DNA of 64,000 bases from Erpobdella octoculata (GCA_963978895.1 OZ022242.1:14746570-14810569), one strand, 5' to 3'. Counted from the first letter of the stretch, positions 20,771 through 34,440 are shown. Notes: generated by a model not told the origin, from the sequence alone. Program-made: numbers and translations.

Positions 20771-21555
20771 AATAAATAGTTTTTTTTCTTTTTTTTAATT
20801 GAATCATGTATTGTCATCTATATATATATATATAAATGAATGTTTGTATGTATATATGTCCTTTATGCATTGCTACACCATTCATCCGATCGTAATGAAA
20901 TTTTCACACAACCTTGAGAGTCAAGGGGATTCAAATATAAAGAAAAAAAATTGAAATCCGTCACAAAATGAGCGGAGCGGAGCGGGTGAGCGAGCGGGAA
21001 CTATATATATATCTATACTAGCGGGGTTTTCAGAGGTTTTTTATCATTTTTCTCTCTTGCTTCCGTTTCCTTCCCCGCTTGCTCTCCCGTTTCCGTTCCT
21101 GCTTGCTCTCCCGTTTCCGTTCCCGCTTGCTCTCCCATTTCCGTTCCCGCTTGCGCTCATTTTTTCTTTTCCACTCTTTCATAACTTATTTTAGCCCATA
21201 AAACGTAAAATAGATTTGCTAAAAGCTGCTTGAAGCCTCCAAACGTTGTTACGTAAACAAAATTTGAATTTTATTACGCAATTACCTTCGATGGTCGTAC
21301 ATAGAAACTTTTGGCCTGGAAAGTTAAGAAGGGGAAAAAGTTGAGAAGGTTTGGACTCCTTCTCCGATCCCGGCTCAGGGGGCCAAAAAACCTTCCGGGC
21401 CAAAAGTGCCTATACATAAGTTTTCGAAGCACTGTTTACAATTGCGTTACAGGCATTACTTGCTAATGGACTTCTTAATATTAAGACTTGCTTCCCAGTC
21501 TTGCATAATGTGACCGATTGCGCGTTATTACAAATTATTAAGAGATAGATGGGGC

Positions 21556-22649
21556 CAGTGGCGTCGCCAGCTTTTTAATCCAGGGGGAGCAGCAATGTAG
21601 CAAATTAAAAATAAGCAATCAATGTACCAGATTTCGGGAAAATTTTAGACAATACCCGTGTAATCGGTTACAAAATTATTTAGAATTTCTGTGATTAATT
21701 GATTTACACAGTGATACAGTAGAATATATGTTTTTAAGTGTTCACAGTGTTTTGAATTAATGAATCTTGAATTTATTTCTATTTAATAATCAAATAATTA
21801 CACAGCACATATTGATTGATTATTGATTGTTGATATTACTATGATGATTGGTGATATTGATATAACGTTACTAGCCTGCTACTAGTCTGTTGATTTTTTA
21901 ACTGTTCACTGACACTGACACACTGTTGTACTAACTTGAACAATGTCAATGAAAACAAAACATTGAAAATTAAATCAAACGAATACGTCGATTTTCAGCG
22001 TGCGCGAATCTGTCAACGATATTGTCCAGTGATGCCTGTTTCAGAACATCCCGTTCTACACTGCACAATACTAAATACTGAAGACGATCTTGCGCCATGG
22101 TTGAACGCAGTTTATTTTTGATTAAAGCCAGCTTACTAAAAACACGTTCGGATCCAGCACTTGTTACAGGAACTGCGATCAAAATGGAATACAAACGTCG
22201 AAGTTCTTCCATGCATGGCGGACAAGCTTTAGCACGATCCTGCAAAGAGGTGGCAGTTAGCCATGCTGATGTTTTACGGACTAAGTCATACTGTGCTACA
22301 ACTACATCCGCATCAATTAGGTCTGGATACAAATTCGTCACATGAGCATGCAATTGATCTTTGTCAGCATCTGACTGCATAAGACCACCAACTAACAGAT
22401 ACAACTCACTTGCATCATCCATGAAGCGAGATTTCAGTTCATTTAAACTTATGTCAACAATTTCCAACACCTGTCGCTTCAATTCATCCAGTGCGGATAA
22501 ACTGACTTCATGTTCACCGCTATCGATACGACGGGATACTTTGCGTCTTCTGTGGTCTTTTGGTTCGGTTGAGATGTCGTTCGCCACAGCTAATTTAATT
22601 TTTCAGGGGGAGCACGTGCTCCAAGTGCTCCCATGTGGCGACGCCATTG
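21556..22649 (-). mobile_element. hAT element remnant with intact ends
   Basis: The ends are CAGTGGCGTCGCCA and its inverted copy with one mismatch (TGGCGACGCCATTG), flanked by a perfect 8-bp duplication GATGGGGC at 21548-21555 and 22650-22657. At 1,094 bp it is internally deleted and carries only the C-terminal part of the transposase. It sits within the GC-rich arm of the Helitron-like element, so it is younger than that element. Confidence 0.9.
21970..22587 (-). pseudogene. hAT transposase, C-terminal fragment with dimerisation domain
   Basis: An open frame of 205 residues ends in the hAT C-terminal dimerisation signature, including VPVTSAGSERVFSKLALIKN followed by KLRSTM. The N-terminal BED zinc finger and the DDE catalytic core are absent, so it cannot act alone. 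It resembles the ZMYM/TTF-type hAT group. The frame is uninterrupted, which suggests a fairly recent copy or deletion derivative. Confidence 0.85.
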
Positions 22650-23543
22650 GATGGGGCGGGAAAGCGACCGGAATCGGGAAAGTGACCGGGAGAGGGAAAG
22701 CGACCGGGAGTGGGAGGGCAATCGGGAACGGGAAAGCGACCGGGAGCGGGAAAGAAAACTGGGAATTCAACGCCGTGTAACCCCGCTAGTCCAATATAAA
22801 GCTATGCTGAAAGCGTCAGCTTCCTAGCTAGTCAAAAAGCTGGTTAAATTTTACTTGCAAGATTTGCGTACAGAGAAAGCCACACACAAACAGAGATTGT
22901 AACCTAAATAAAAGTTTGTAAAAAGTTTTATAAAGTAATACATTTAATAGATAATGTTACATTATCATTCTTCTTGTTTTTGATTTCATATGTTTATCTG
23001 TGAACGGTTTCTCGTTAAAATATCATCGTGTACGTTTCGTAATTTATCGTGACATCCTTTTTGATTGTGCCAAGAGAGTTCCCGCTAACCAGCGACACCA
23101 GGCGAAAATATAAAAATAAATTATAGTTATAAAGTAAGATTTTTTTCTAGAACTTGAAGTGTACAATTACACACACTATTTTCTTATGTAATTTCTAATG
23201 GAAAATGATAATTGTGATCTTCAAGATCAAATTAATCTCTTTAATCAGTGACATATTTTTTGCTCATCTTTGGAAACTTGTTTCTAAAAAGACAGCTTAA
23301 TAAAACATTTTGGCTTTCTGGCTGGCTGGTGAATAAAATAAACTTGAAAACTAGAAAACGCAGAGAGTTATGCTTTCTGCATTAGATTTGTGCCAAAAAG
23401 TTATTCCGGAGGCGATTTTGTTATTTGTCACAGCTGTTATTATTTGTTGCGTTGGTACGAAAAATTATTTGCCTCTAAGCCTCTCAGCTACTGTTTAATG
23501 CAAATAATAATAAATTTAAAATATCCCTAATATTAGTAAATGT

Positions 23544-24041
23544 ACTAGCAGTTCCAGTCGCGGCTTCGCGCGCTTGAAATTAGAGAATTTGAACCATGAG
23601 AATTAAAATACTGCAAGGGCCGATTTTTTACGGCCCGGCTCGTCGACAACTTGACCCGGCCCGTTTCATATTTATTTGTTTCGTAGCACTTACGGTTTTT
23701 GAGCAGCAGCTATTCTAAAAACAAATAACCCTATTTTCCACCCCACCTATGAGGTCCTGGAAACCAAATTTTCAAAAAATGGTGAAACGCGTGTCTTCTT
23801 ATTCTTTAAGATACCAAATTTCAAAACATAATCAGTTTTAGTTTTCGAGATATGAATTGTTTTAGATTAAAGTTTGTTTTCTTGCTTCATCACCTTAGGA
23901 GTAAAATTTTCAAAAATCTTTTCTTAGTGGGTTCTTACGCTATACAAGTAATATAAATTCCAAATTTCACGTTCCTAGGATGAAACGTTTCAGCTCGGCG
24001 TTGATTATCAGTCAGTCAGGACATGTTCTTATATATATATA
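23544..24041 (-). mobile_element. second Helitron-like family, short copy
   Basis: On the minus strand it runs from TATATATAAGAACATGTCCT through CTGACTGACTGATAATCAAC and GGCCCGG-rich DNA to GAAGCCGCGACTGGAACTGCTAG. It matches the larger copy at 61842-63103 at both ends and in several internal blocks. Confidence 0.6.
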
Positions 24042-24327
24042 TAAATTAAATTATAAAACTGACATAATTAAAATAAAAACCCACAATGACTATTTGTAGA
24101 GAAGTTGGAAATTTATTTTGCATTTAGCATTTAGAGTAGCGACGGGTTGAACATTTTTCCTGTGTTTTTACCTAGGAAATATTTGCTACAAGTTGATGTT
24201 TGGATATTATGTTTTTAATATGATCAAGAACCTTTATGCAAAATCGGTTGAAATTTTCCTTAAGGAATTAAAGTTTTTACTATAAATAGAACTCGATTAT
24301 GCTCCAAGATTAAAAATTGACTAAGCC

Positions 24328-25258
24328 TAACACCAAACTTTAATCCTAACCTTAACCTAACACCAAACCCTAAACCTAACACCAAACCTTAACTCTAACA
24401 ACAAACGCTAACCCTAACACTAAACCCTAACCTAAACCTTAACTTTAACCTTAACCCTAACCCTACCCTAAATCCTAACCCTACAACAAATCTTAACCCT
24501 AACCCTAACCTTAACCCTAACCTTAACCTTAACCCTAACCATAACCCTAACCTTAACCCTAACCCTAACCCTAACCCTAACACCAAACTCTAACCTAAAA
24601 ACAATTTTTAAACCTTAACCCTAACACCAAACCTTAACTTTAACACTAACCCAAACATCAAACCTTGACCCTAACCCTAACACCAAACTTAGCTTTAACC
24701 CCAAACCCTAACAACAAACGCTAACCCTAACACCAAACCCTAACACTAATAACAAACCTTAACCCTAACCTTAACACCAACCTAAACCCTAATCCTAACA
24801 ACAAACCATAACCCTAAGCCTAGAACTAAATCCTAAACCATAAACCTAACTAACCTTAACCTTAACCTTAAGCCTAACATCAAACCCGAACCCGAACCCC
24901 AGCCTTAACCGTAACCTCAAACCCAACCTTAACCCTAACTTCAAACTCAACCCTAACCCTAACACCAAACCCTAACCCTAACAACAACCGCTAACCCTAA
25001 CACCAAACCTTAACCCTAACACCAAACCCTAACCCTAACACGAAACCCTAACCCTAACCTCAACCACAACCACAACCCTAACCAAAACCCAAACCCCAAA
25101 CCCTAACAACAAACACCAACCCTAACACCAAATCCTAACCCTAACAACAAACCTTAATCCAAACCCTAACACCAAGCTCTAACCCTGAACTTAACCCTAG
25201 CCCTAACACCAAACCTGACTCTAACCCTAACCCCCACACAAAACCCTAACCCTAACGA
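24328..25258 (+). repeat. degenerate CCCTAA telomere-type repeat block
   Basis: About 930 bp of CCCTAA/CCTAAC with frequent AACACCAAACCCTAAC and CTTAAC variants. A shared segment TTATTCCGGAGGCGATTT lies on both sides (about 23377-23427 and 25267-25317), although other repeats lie between the left one and the block. Confidence 0.9.
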
Positions 25259-25889
25259 GGTTTTTACATTAGATGATTTGTGCCATAAAGTTATTCCGGA
25301 GGCGATTTATTTTTATTTTACAACGTTTTACTCAGCTCGCTTTTTTCAAGATGTATCTTGCAATCAAATTTTCGACCACTTTGCGACAAGTTAAAGCTCT
25401 GAAACTTTTAATAGAGCTCCGAACCTGATGACCAGGGGCGTCATTTGTGGGAACAGGGTTGCACCCCACCCCAGGATTTAATACAAGTTTGTTATGTAAA
25501 ATATATATGTAAAAATTTATGTAGAATAAATAAAGACGAAGTTTTATAACATTGTTGAAAATTAATCTCCGACCACCCATCCCCCTTTCGGTTATTGGGG
25601 GGTCATAATTAAAAAAAAACCGACAGTCACGGTCTTCTTGTTTTTAAACGCGGGTTAATTACCTAGTTTGGGCAGCACTTTGTTTCACTAAACTATGCAA
25701 ATAGCAAAATAGAAAACAAGAATAAAAACGGATTTTTGATTTTTCCCGACTGACGAAGTTTAAACGAAATGAATTTGGCCTCAGAGTACATTTCAGTACA
25801 TTCCCTAATCATTTCGAAAATCACGAGCAGCTAAAATTCCAGCTGTAGAAGAATTTCAGTGAAATTGATAAGCTTCTGCGTCCCGTTAT

Positions 25890-26013
25890 TTTTTTGGAAC
25901 GATACGATACGATACGATTTCTGAAATTCGCCCCGAATTAAACGATACGATACGAGACGCTTCGAACAATAACGATACGATATCGATACGATACGATACG
26001 ATTTCGGGATCTC
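25890..26013 (+). repeat. (ACGAT)n clusters
   Basis: Short runs of CGATACGATACGATACGAT separated by unique DNA such as TTTCTGAAATTCGCCCCGAA. The rest of 25320-27160 is AT-rich with CGATACGG/ATCTCGA motifs and no gene that I recognise. Confidence 0.8.
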
Positions 26014-27173
26014 GACTGAAGCGGAAATTTTGCCTAGAGATAACATAGAATGATGAACTATACGCGACAGACAATATTAATAACTACATTAAAGAAATTC
26101 ATTGAAAAAAAATATATAAATATTAAAAAATTTATAAAAATTTACCAAATTTAATTTTTTTTTACAACTTGAAATAAGTTTCATTTGTTTAGTTTCGGTA
26201 CATCTATTTGTCTAAATTTAGACTCTAAATAAAACGCTACCGCCGATAGAAAATATTTATTTACTTTATTTAGTGACGCGGCATGATAATGATGACAAAC
26301 ACGAGAAAGTGCCTCTATGCAAGAATTAAAAAAGTGAAAAAACCCAGCGTGTTTATTTATAGGCGATGGTGAATGCGGTTAGCAATGGCAAGAAAGAAGC
26401 TGAGAAAGTTTCGAATTCCAGCTGCAGACGATACGGGCTACGGCACTGTCGTGCACACTACAGGTGGCACACACATACTCACACACAACCAAGAATATCA
26501 TTGAGATTATAAAGATATATCTTAGATGAGCTACTATTACGGTCAATTACGGATATCGAAACACTAAAATAATCATTTCAATTCTATGTAACAAATTTGA
26601 AAAAATAGGTTTATCAAACAGACTAAACCAAAACATAAACATAGAATGATCATTACTATTACATTACTCATTATTCTCATTAATAATAATACTCATCGAT
26701 GTCAGCGAGTACGATTGCCTTGTAGGGCTTGTAGTATCAGTAGTATGCAGAGCTCGACTAGCAGCCTAAGAGGAGCGTGGCTTTTTTGCTGCCGGTTCCC
26801 AGACTAAAAATAGTAAATAATGGGGCTACAGGCTGTCTGGAAAACCGAATTTAAAGTGGGGATGATAATAGTTGTTGAATCAATTGCAAATATTCACAGT
26901 TGTGACAATCGTTAATTAAATATGTATGACTTTCGTTATTTATTGGAAAATATTTGTTAAAAATCTCGATATTTTTCGAGATTTTAATCGGGAATGAAAT
27001 TTTAAGTTTCGCTAATTATATAGATACGAGATTTCTTCCGCAGGCTGTATCGGTTCAATGGCGATACGGGATCTCCCGTATCGTTTTGAAATCTCGATTG
27101 AATTCGAGATAACTATATCGGGACGCAGATGCTTAGAAATTGAACCATTACCTCAAAGTCAGTCAGTCTGTTC

Positions 27174-27362
27174 CAGAGGTGGACATGGGTCTACTTTTGG
27201 CAAACCAACCCATCACTTATTCAACCCAACCCACCTAAAAAAGTTAAATTTCTAACCCACACCAACCTAGCCCATTGAAAATTTGATAAAAAAGCTGAAA
27301 TTTTAATTCAATCCAACCCACGCATGTTTAAAAAAATTGAACCCATCCCATGTCCACCTTTG
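27174..27362 (+). mobile_element. hAT-type MITE, 189 bp
   Basis: Ends CAGAGGTGGACATGGG and CCCATGTCCACCTTTG are inverted repeats. The flanks GTCTGTTC (27166-27173) and GTCTGTTT (27363-27370) form an 8-bp duplication with one change. Confidence 0.85.
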
Positions 27363-28398
27363 GTCTGTTTCTCAACTTGTTGAACCAAGTCTGAATTTCA
27401 GAATTTTCTAAACAGTTCGTTTTTCACCCCCAAAGAAAGGTTGAGATTTTAGAATTATTTCTTGAATGTTTTTCATCGAGAATATCAACGATGTGTTAAT
27501 TTGATAGCAATTTTTTGCCTCACTGGATTCTTGCGTAACAGCTTCACCAGTGTTTTGACACTTCGTTCGTTGTAGTGTCACAATGTCACTATTTCGCTGT
27601 GGTCGCTATTTTTTACGAACGCCCTTTGAACTCTAAACAGGTTTGTGACGTCATAAATTAATTACGCTGATCGTAAGAATGTTAACCATGAATATGTTGT
27701 TTGATGATTATTATTATCTAAGTGTTCTTCTTCAAAGAAAGTCTTCTCGAATAATTATTTGCAACGTGACAGTCATAACTCTTCCTACTAACGAGTAAGC
27801 TGAAAAAGTAATTATCCAAGCTGTGTAACTATTTAGCAATGATGATTACGAATTCTACTTAGCAATATGGCAACATGCTAACAATGCTGTATTTCATTTT
27901 ATGGTTCTTAGAAATATTATTTCAATAGTTTTTCAAGAAGTCAAGAACATAAGTTTTATTTTGAAGATCTTTAATGTGGTGCAAATCCGCAGTCTTTCAG
28001 CTCGGCCGCGCAGGGTTGTGGATCGCATGTTCTTTTATTAATTATTTCATATATTTCTCTGAAAGGAATGTTATCTCTGTTGTCGATAGTTTATCTATTT
28101 ACTGCTAGAGATCGGCTAACAAAGCCGGATTATCCCACGCCTTAGACGGTTACTGGTTATTATTTTGGTAAAAAGAGGTTTGCAACTACTGCAAATAAAA
28201 ATTTATTTATTAAAAAAAATTTAAACTTATGTGAAACTAAAACCAATGCGAGACTGACCGCAGCAGTCTACGCACGCATAGCAATAAACTTAGTTCTAAA
28301 TTAATAACTACTTGAGACCTGATTAAACTTTTACACGAAACTTTTGTAAGTGAAATTCTCTGTAAGTTGTGTCACCATCGTCGTCTACAGACGAGCTC

Positions 28399-28475
28399 TG
28401 AGTGGGAATGTCCCAAATAAAATCTGATTGAGAATGTCCTAAATAAAATCTGATTGAGAATGTCCCAAATAAAAG
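28399..28475 (+). repeat. 30-bp tandem repeat, about 2.5 copies
   Basis: GAATGTCCCAAATAAAATCT followed by GATTGA recurs. The rest of 27370-28830 shows no gene; it is AT-rich unique DNA. Confidence 0.75.
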
Positions 28476-28835
28476 TGCGTTAACCCGGTTATGACCATTG
28501 ATAATTGACTATAACCAGTAGAAGTAATAATGATGATGGTAGGGGTGGTGGTGGTGGTGTATATCATGCCTACAATGTAACGCCGTGTGCATTGCATAAG
28601 CGTTCGAACCAGGGCTACCCAGAATCGGGCAAAAATGCCTGAAAATTAGAGCAACACAGCCTAGAAATTGAGAGATAAATTATAAATTACATAAAACCTG
28701 AGAGTCTTTTTTGAAACATTTATCCTCCTCCATGGTATAGTTGAACCAACCATTCGAGTAATAATTATTTCAGCCCCCCCTCACTACGATTTCTTCCCTC
28801 GTCCCCGGTTCGTAAGTCTATGCATACGAGGTCAC

Positions 28836-28960
28836 ATTGTCATCATCATCACCACCACCACCATCATCATCATTACCACCACCACCATCATCATCATCAT
28901 CACGATCATCATCACAATTATCATCATTACCACCACCACCATCATCATCATCACTTCTAC
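28836..28960 (+). repeat. (ATC/ACC)n trinucleotide tract
   Basis: Imperfect CAT/CCA repeats, read as His-rich in one frame. 29240-29600 next to it is pyrimidine-rich (CTCTTTCC) without a gene. Confidence 0.9.
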
Positions 28961-29689
28961 TGTAACATTTCTATATACATCTTTACTTTGCCTATCACGT
29001 GACTCACATGATCAAGAGACGAACAAAAAAAACTCAAGGCAAGGTCGAATATTATAATTTGTCTGCAAGAATAAATTAATTGGTCTCCTATGTGAATGCT
29101 CATAAGATAAAAAAAAAATAACTTCCAACATCTTTGTTTACATAGCGAAACATCTATTATTCCAAAATACTTTTAAATCTGTTTGCGTTTCATTTGTTAA
29201 CTTGAGATCTGAACGTTTTAAATCGTGAACATGAAAGGAACGCCAACGAATAAGAATCAATTATCGATTTCTTCTTTCCCCATCTATCTCTCTTTTCCCC
29301 TCTTTTCCTTTCACTCTTCCTTCCTTTCCCTTTCCCTTTCCATCTCTCCTTTCTCCTGCTCTTAATATCTCTTCTTCGATCACTGCCTGTTTCTGTCTCT
29401 GTGCCCGGTATGCTCCATTGCGTGTTGGTCTTCATAAGGTCTTGTTATCGGAACATAAACAGAAAAACCAGTTGAGTTGTATCAGTCCCATAAACATTTC
29501 CATCTGCCTCTCATCTCCACGCATCGAAGATTTTATAACTTCTCTTTCCATCTATTTCTCCACTCTCCTTCTGTCTCTCTCTCTCTCTTTTCCATCAACG
29601 TAAGTCAAAAGAACGTCAATCGAGAAGTAATAAACCAATATCGAAAAACATTCTCAAGCATGCATACATAAACGCACGCACACACAATT

Positions 29690-29980
29690 GTACACTAATT
29701 TATACACACATCAGTACACAATCGTACACAAATTTGTACACACGCCAGTACACAATCGTACACACAAGACACGACAGTAAACAGTCGTACACACATCCGT
29801 ACACAATCGTACAAAAATCCTTGCTCACAATCATACACACAACATTACACACAGTCGTACACACATTTGTACACACATTCATATACATATTCGTACACAT
29901 ATTCATATACACATTCGTATACACATTCGTACACACATTCGTCCACACATTCGTACACAATCGTACACAATCGTACACGG
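29690..29980 (+). repeat. degenerate 11-13-bp tandem repeat (TACACACATTCG type)
   Basis: TCGTACACACATTCGTACAC and TACACAATCGTACACA variants repeat about 22 times. Frames on both strands stay open but are plain repeat translation. Confidence 0.85.
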
Positions 29981-30617
29981 ATCCAGCAGCTTCATTCGTC
30001 ACTGCCAACTTACGAGGCCGATCTCACTCACTGACGCTTTTACGACCAGTTTCCATCTACAAGAACAAACCACTCCAGCTAGCAAACTGTCAATTATTTC
30101 ATTCGACACATACGAGCAGATGAGAAGACCAGCGCTATTATTATAAATATATATCAGTTATATCACGTCTCATTCTTGATATCATCTATCCGCGTAGGTG
30201 CCGTATCGGTATTAATATCTGTTTTTATGAGATGGGCCGAGTATGTGCCGCTACGATGTGCTTTGCAGTGAGTAAGAAGAAATTGGGAATGCGATCTTTG
30301 ATGGGAATTAATGCTGCTACGTGGAGTTTTATGTTTCTGGGAAGATTTGAAAGACCGAAGTTCAGATGTGATGGATTTAAATCTGTTCTGTGGTGGAGGT
30401 TTCGAGATGAAAGCTTTTATTTTTAAGTCGAAATGATGGGAAGTAATAATTCCTTGTTATCGTTAGGTTGTACAATTTTTTCAATGAGACTCAAACCAGC
30501 CTCGTTGGAACCACTATCACTACTGCTAAATTGTCATCATAATCATCATCATCAGTGGCAGAACCATCATCAGCACCATTGCACCATCATCATCGTCGTC
30601 ATCATCACCTCCAACGC

Positions 30618-30624
30618 CACCACC

Positions 30625-30723
<99 letters not shown>

Positions 30724-30958
30724 TTCATCTTCATCATCATCGTAATCACAATATATTAATCGAGAATCACTCCTAAAATAGGCTTTCTGATCTGCCAACT
30801 TGGCCTTGATCACCAAGACAACTCAGAAACGCGTCACCATAAATCTTCTGATTTCAACCAATCAGATCAGCTGTACTCGATGACCTCAGCAATGATGACA
30901 TCCTCCTCATCGTTGTAAGCGATTTGATATCACGTGAACATGACGATCATCAACATCC

Positions 30959-31003
<45 letters not shown>

Positions 31004-31312
31004 GCAACATCCTCAGCATCATCATCATCATCGTCGTCGTCATCAGCAGCAACATCATCAGCATCATCATCAGCATCATCAGCAACATCATCATCATCAT
31101 CATCATCATCATCAGCATCATCATCATAGTAGTCGTCGTCGTCATCTTCCTCATCGTGACTACAATCGCCGTCAGCAATCTTCTTATATTCATTTAAATG
31201 GCAACGACATACCATCACGGTCGACATCACTACCAAATGTTGTGACGATTATTCATGCAATTCATTTCCATCATCATCATCATCGTCATCATCACCATCA
31301 TCATCACCACCA
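30618..31312 (+). repeat. three (ATC)n tracts
   Basis: Arrays at about 30618-30745, 30955-31130 and 31267-31310 made of CAT/CAG/CGT trinucleotides. They generate poly-His, poly-Ile, poly-Asp and poly-Met frames that are not genes. An (ACAC/ATAC) tract follows near 31475-31570. Confidence 0.95.
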
Positions 31313-31559
31313 CATCTTAACTGTAATCCTCCCTCACGTTCCTCAGTAATAATTCCACAAGGGCAATAATAACACCCGTGGTTTTATTACTAGTAAATCA
31401 GCGCACGATTCTCTCTGGAACACATACATCATTTAATTCTATATATAGAGGTCCATGCATAAATAGCATAAACCACATACATACACACAAACACACATAC
31501 ACACACATACAAACACAACACACACACACACATACATACATACATACAAACACACACAC

Positions 31560-32080
31560 ACATACCCACACGGCCATCATCTATTTGATTTGACATTTTT
31601 ACTACTTCTCGGTCTTTAAACTGGACGCCCCCATGCAGAAAAGTCCTCTAATCCACTCACTTAACCACATCCGGCTTACCATCTGTTTCATATTGATCAC
31701 ATTCTAGTTCTCACACGGGTTTGAGGGAGGGGGTGGTTGGGGGGAATTTCTTGGGGAGAGGGTGGTCCGGGTGGGGGTTGTTAGGGAGAAAGTGAACCAA
31801 TTTGTGTGAAAATTAACGGGTGACTGAGCGAATGAATGAATGAGTGGATAAATTAATTAGTAGGTGAATTGCTGGGTTATTGGAACAAGAAGGTATGATG
31901 AGAAAATTAAAGACAACAAGAATTGGACATAAATTGTGGTAATGAACATGTCTGGGGAAATTCTCAAAGGACCAGTCGGGATTTGGAAAAAAGAAACTGG
32001 AAATATAACTAATAATATAATTATAGACTCGAAGAAGAAGGTGAGAGAGATGGAGAATGAGATAGGAAAAGAGAGAAAGA

Positions 32081-32146
<66 letters not shown>

Positions 32147-33217
32147 AAAAGAGAGAGAGAAAAAAAAAGAGAGAGCTGCTTTTCGTTCCAAAGAACTGTC
32201 GCTTCTTTACCGCCGATTTGTGACCTTGAAATGTTTGTGTTTATTTCACAACGAGACCACACACAGCAAAGAGTGAAAAATGTCGACAATTTTTATTCTC
32301 AGCTTGGTTCGAATGAGAGCTCGATTTCCATCTAATTTTTACATTCTCAATCAAACAGACAGTCAGACGGTCACATAACTGAAGCCAGCAATCCCTCTCC
32401 AACGCATAAACATGATTACCCCTCGCAGTTTAACGCCCACTTAGCTTAACTGAATATGTAGCTGTTATTGCAAGTTTCTGTCGAAAATCTACAACACATG
32501 CACGTTTCTACATTCACGTCTGAACCAGGGTGGGGGGGCACTGGAAGGATTGTTCAACGGAAGATTGGGGGAAAGTATAAGCGAGAAATGGATCGCCCTT
32601 TAAAGTAGCAATAGAAAACGGTTGCGCTTAATCTTTTCGCCTTCAAAGATTTTCTACTGATACGACTTGAATTTGACGAAAAATACTTGAAAGAATTTTT
32701 ATTCATGTAATTATTAATTAAAATATTCATTCTCGAGATTGTTTACTCCACAACAACAACAACAACAACAACCATAATAATAATAATAATATTAATAACA
32801 ATAATAGCATTGGTCAACCCGAAAGAAAACCATTCATTGACTAGCAGGTTAACGTAAAATTATTGTGTTTACCGTTCGCAAGTCCACTGGAAAAGTACTT
32901 GAGTACTGTAATGAAGTAAAAGATCACTGCGCTAACAAGAAACAAGAACGCTTACACAAAGATACAATTACACGTTTTAGAACAGACACATCCCTGTTCG
33001 AAATGCAACACCTGAGCTGTCCATATCACACCTGCATTATCATCACTGCTTATCATTCTAAAAGCATCGCTGATCGTCATCATCACCACCATCACTATCA
33101 TCATCATCATCATCACAATCTTCGTCAGCAACACGTTGCGTGAGATTAAAAAATTGAAAATGAGGAATCTTTAAAAATATTTCCCGATTGTAGTAGAAAC
33201 AACAAGCGTAAGAAGAC

Positions 33218-33295
<78 letters not shown>

Positions 33296-34440
33296 TAATA
33301 ATATAAATAATAATAACAGCATAACTATTAATATTATTAAACATAAGGATAAGAAGAACGACATTGGTAGATTGATTGGTAGCAGCAACACAACCACGCA
33401 AGTATTTCACAGCTACAAACAAAATGCGTTTTTTTTCATAAAAAATTTAAAAATATAACTTATTTGATCAAATTTCAAGCTAGGCGTTATGATATGCTTA
33501 CACGAATGGATGGCACCAGGGGCGAATCCCCCCGTATAAAAAAACAGATGTTTGAATATTTAATTAAGCACAGTCACCAGAGGGCGGATCGGAAAAAACG
33601 AGGTTATAAATAGCTAGTGTGGGAATTCCAAGTAGGTTTTTCAAACCAGGCCACAATCCGTGTACACAAAATGAGGGCAGTGCTCAGATTAAATGGAAGT
33701 AAACCGGAAATGTACAGCCACTTGTAAATAAAAAAAATGGCTGCTGTGAACATACTTCCAGTCAGGACAAATTGGATCGGAATCTTTTCCAACGAATACA
33801 ATAATGTCAAAATCAGAACACTTTTCGTCTAAACACACGAAGCAGCAAAATACGCACGTGAAGCACATTTTCAAATTAATTTACGTTTTGTCGTAAAAGA
33901 TACAAAAGATACGAGAGGCTTTCAAGAAGTGAACAATAAAACAATTAAAGTTGCTTCCATGATTTCTACATTGTTCGAATTTCCACCGCTCAAAAGAAAC
34001 CTTTAATGAGTGATGATACAAAATCATCAATTAATTTATTATTATTATCAAATAAATAAAATAAATATAATAAAATTTCAAATACCGAAGCAAGTGCTAA
34101 AAAAAGAAATAAATGTATTTTTTAAGCCAACTGTTTGAAGAATAAGAAGAACTTGAGTTAGTCAATAACCCAGTGCGAAACTGTCAATTTGAACAGAAAA
34201 TCTTAAATAATTCATAGAAAAATATCAAATCGGCGAAGTTTAACAATTTATCCAAAAAATAAATAAATTTCAACAAACTTCACTTCTAAACATTAAATTC
34301 AAAATTCCTTTTGACCAACAAACAAACACACACACACAGGTAACAAGAGAAATATTATAACAGGTGTAAATAGAAAAGGATGGAATTCTGTTTGTCATCA
34401 TCGGCCTCATAAAACGTTTTCAACTCTAACGATGATGGTG
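31560..34440. other. region downstream of the MXD-like gene, no gene recognised
   Basis: Contains a (GA)n tract near 32075-32175, (CAA)n near 32752-32772, (ATC)n near 33075-33115 and (TAA)n at 33220-33325, with unique AT-rich DNA between. The minus-strand AATAAA at about 34037 could serve the MXD-like gene, about 490 nt past its stop. Confidence 0.6.

Larger units (their letters stand above)
20817..22789 (+). mobile_element. Helitron-like element (5' TC ... CTAG 3'), interrupted by a hAT
   Basis: The element begins TCTATATATA and ends CCCCGCTAG. Removing it leaves TTGTCA|TCCAATATAAAG, which matches the uninterrupted relative TTTTCATCAAATATAAAG near 12680. The insertion therefore lies between A and T with no target duplication, as Helitrons do. 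Shared with the copy at 3029-4169: TGAATGTTTGTATG, a conserved 150-bp 5' region ending GAGCGGGAAC, then foldback GC-rich arms. About 871 bp without the nested hAT; non-coding. Confidence 0.7.

Noticed and set aside
30526..31349. Poly-Asp, poly-His, poly-Met frames
   Set aside because: Products of (ATC)n trinucleotide arrays with no flanking coding signal.
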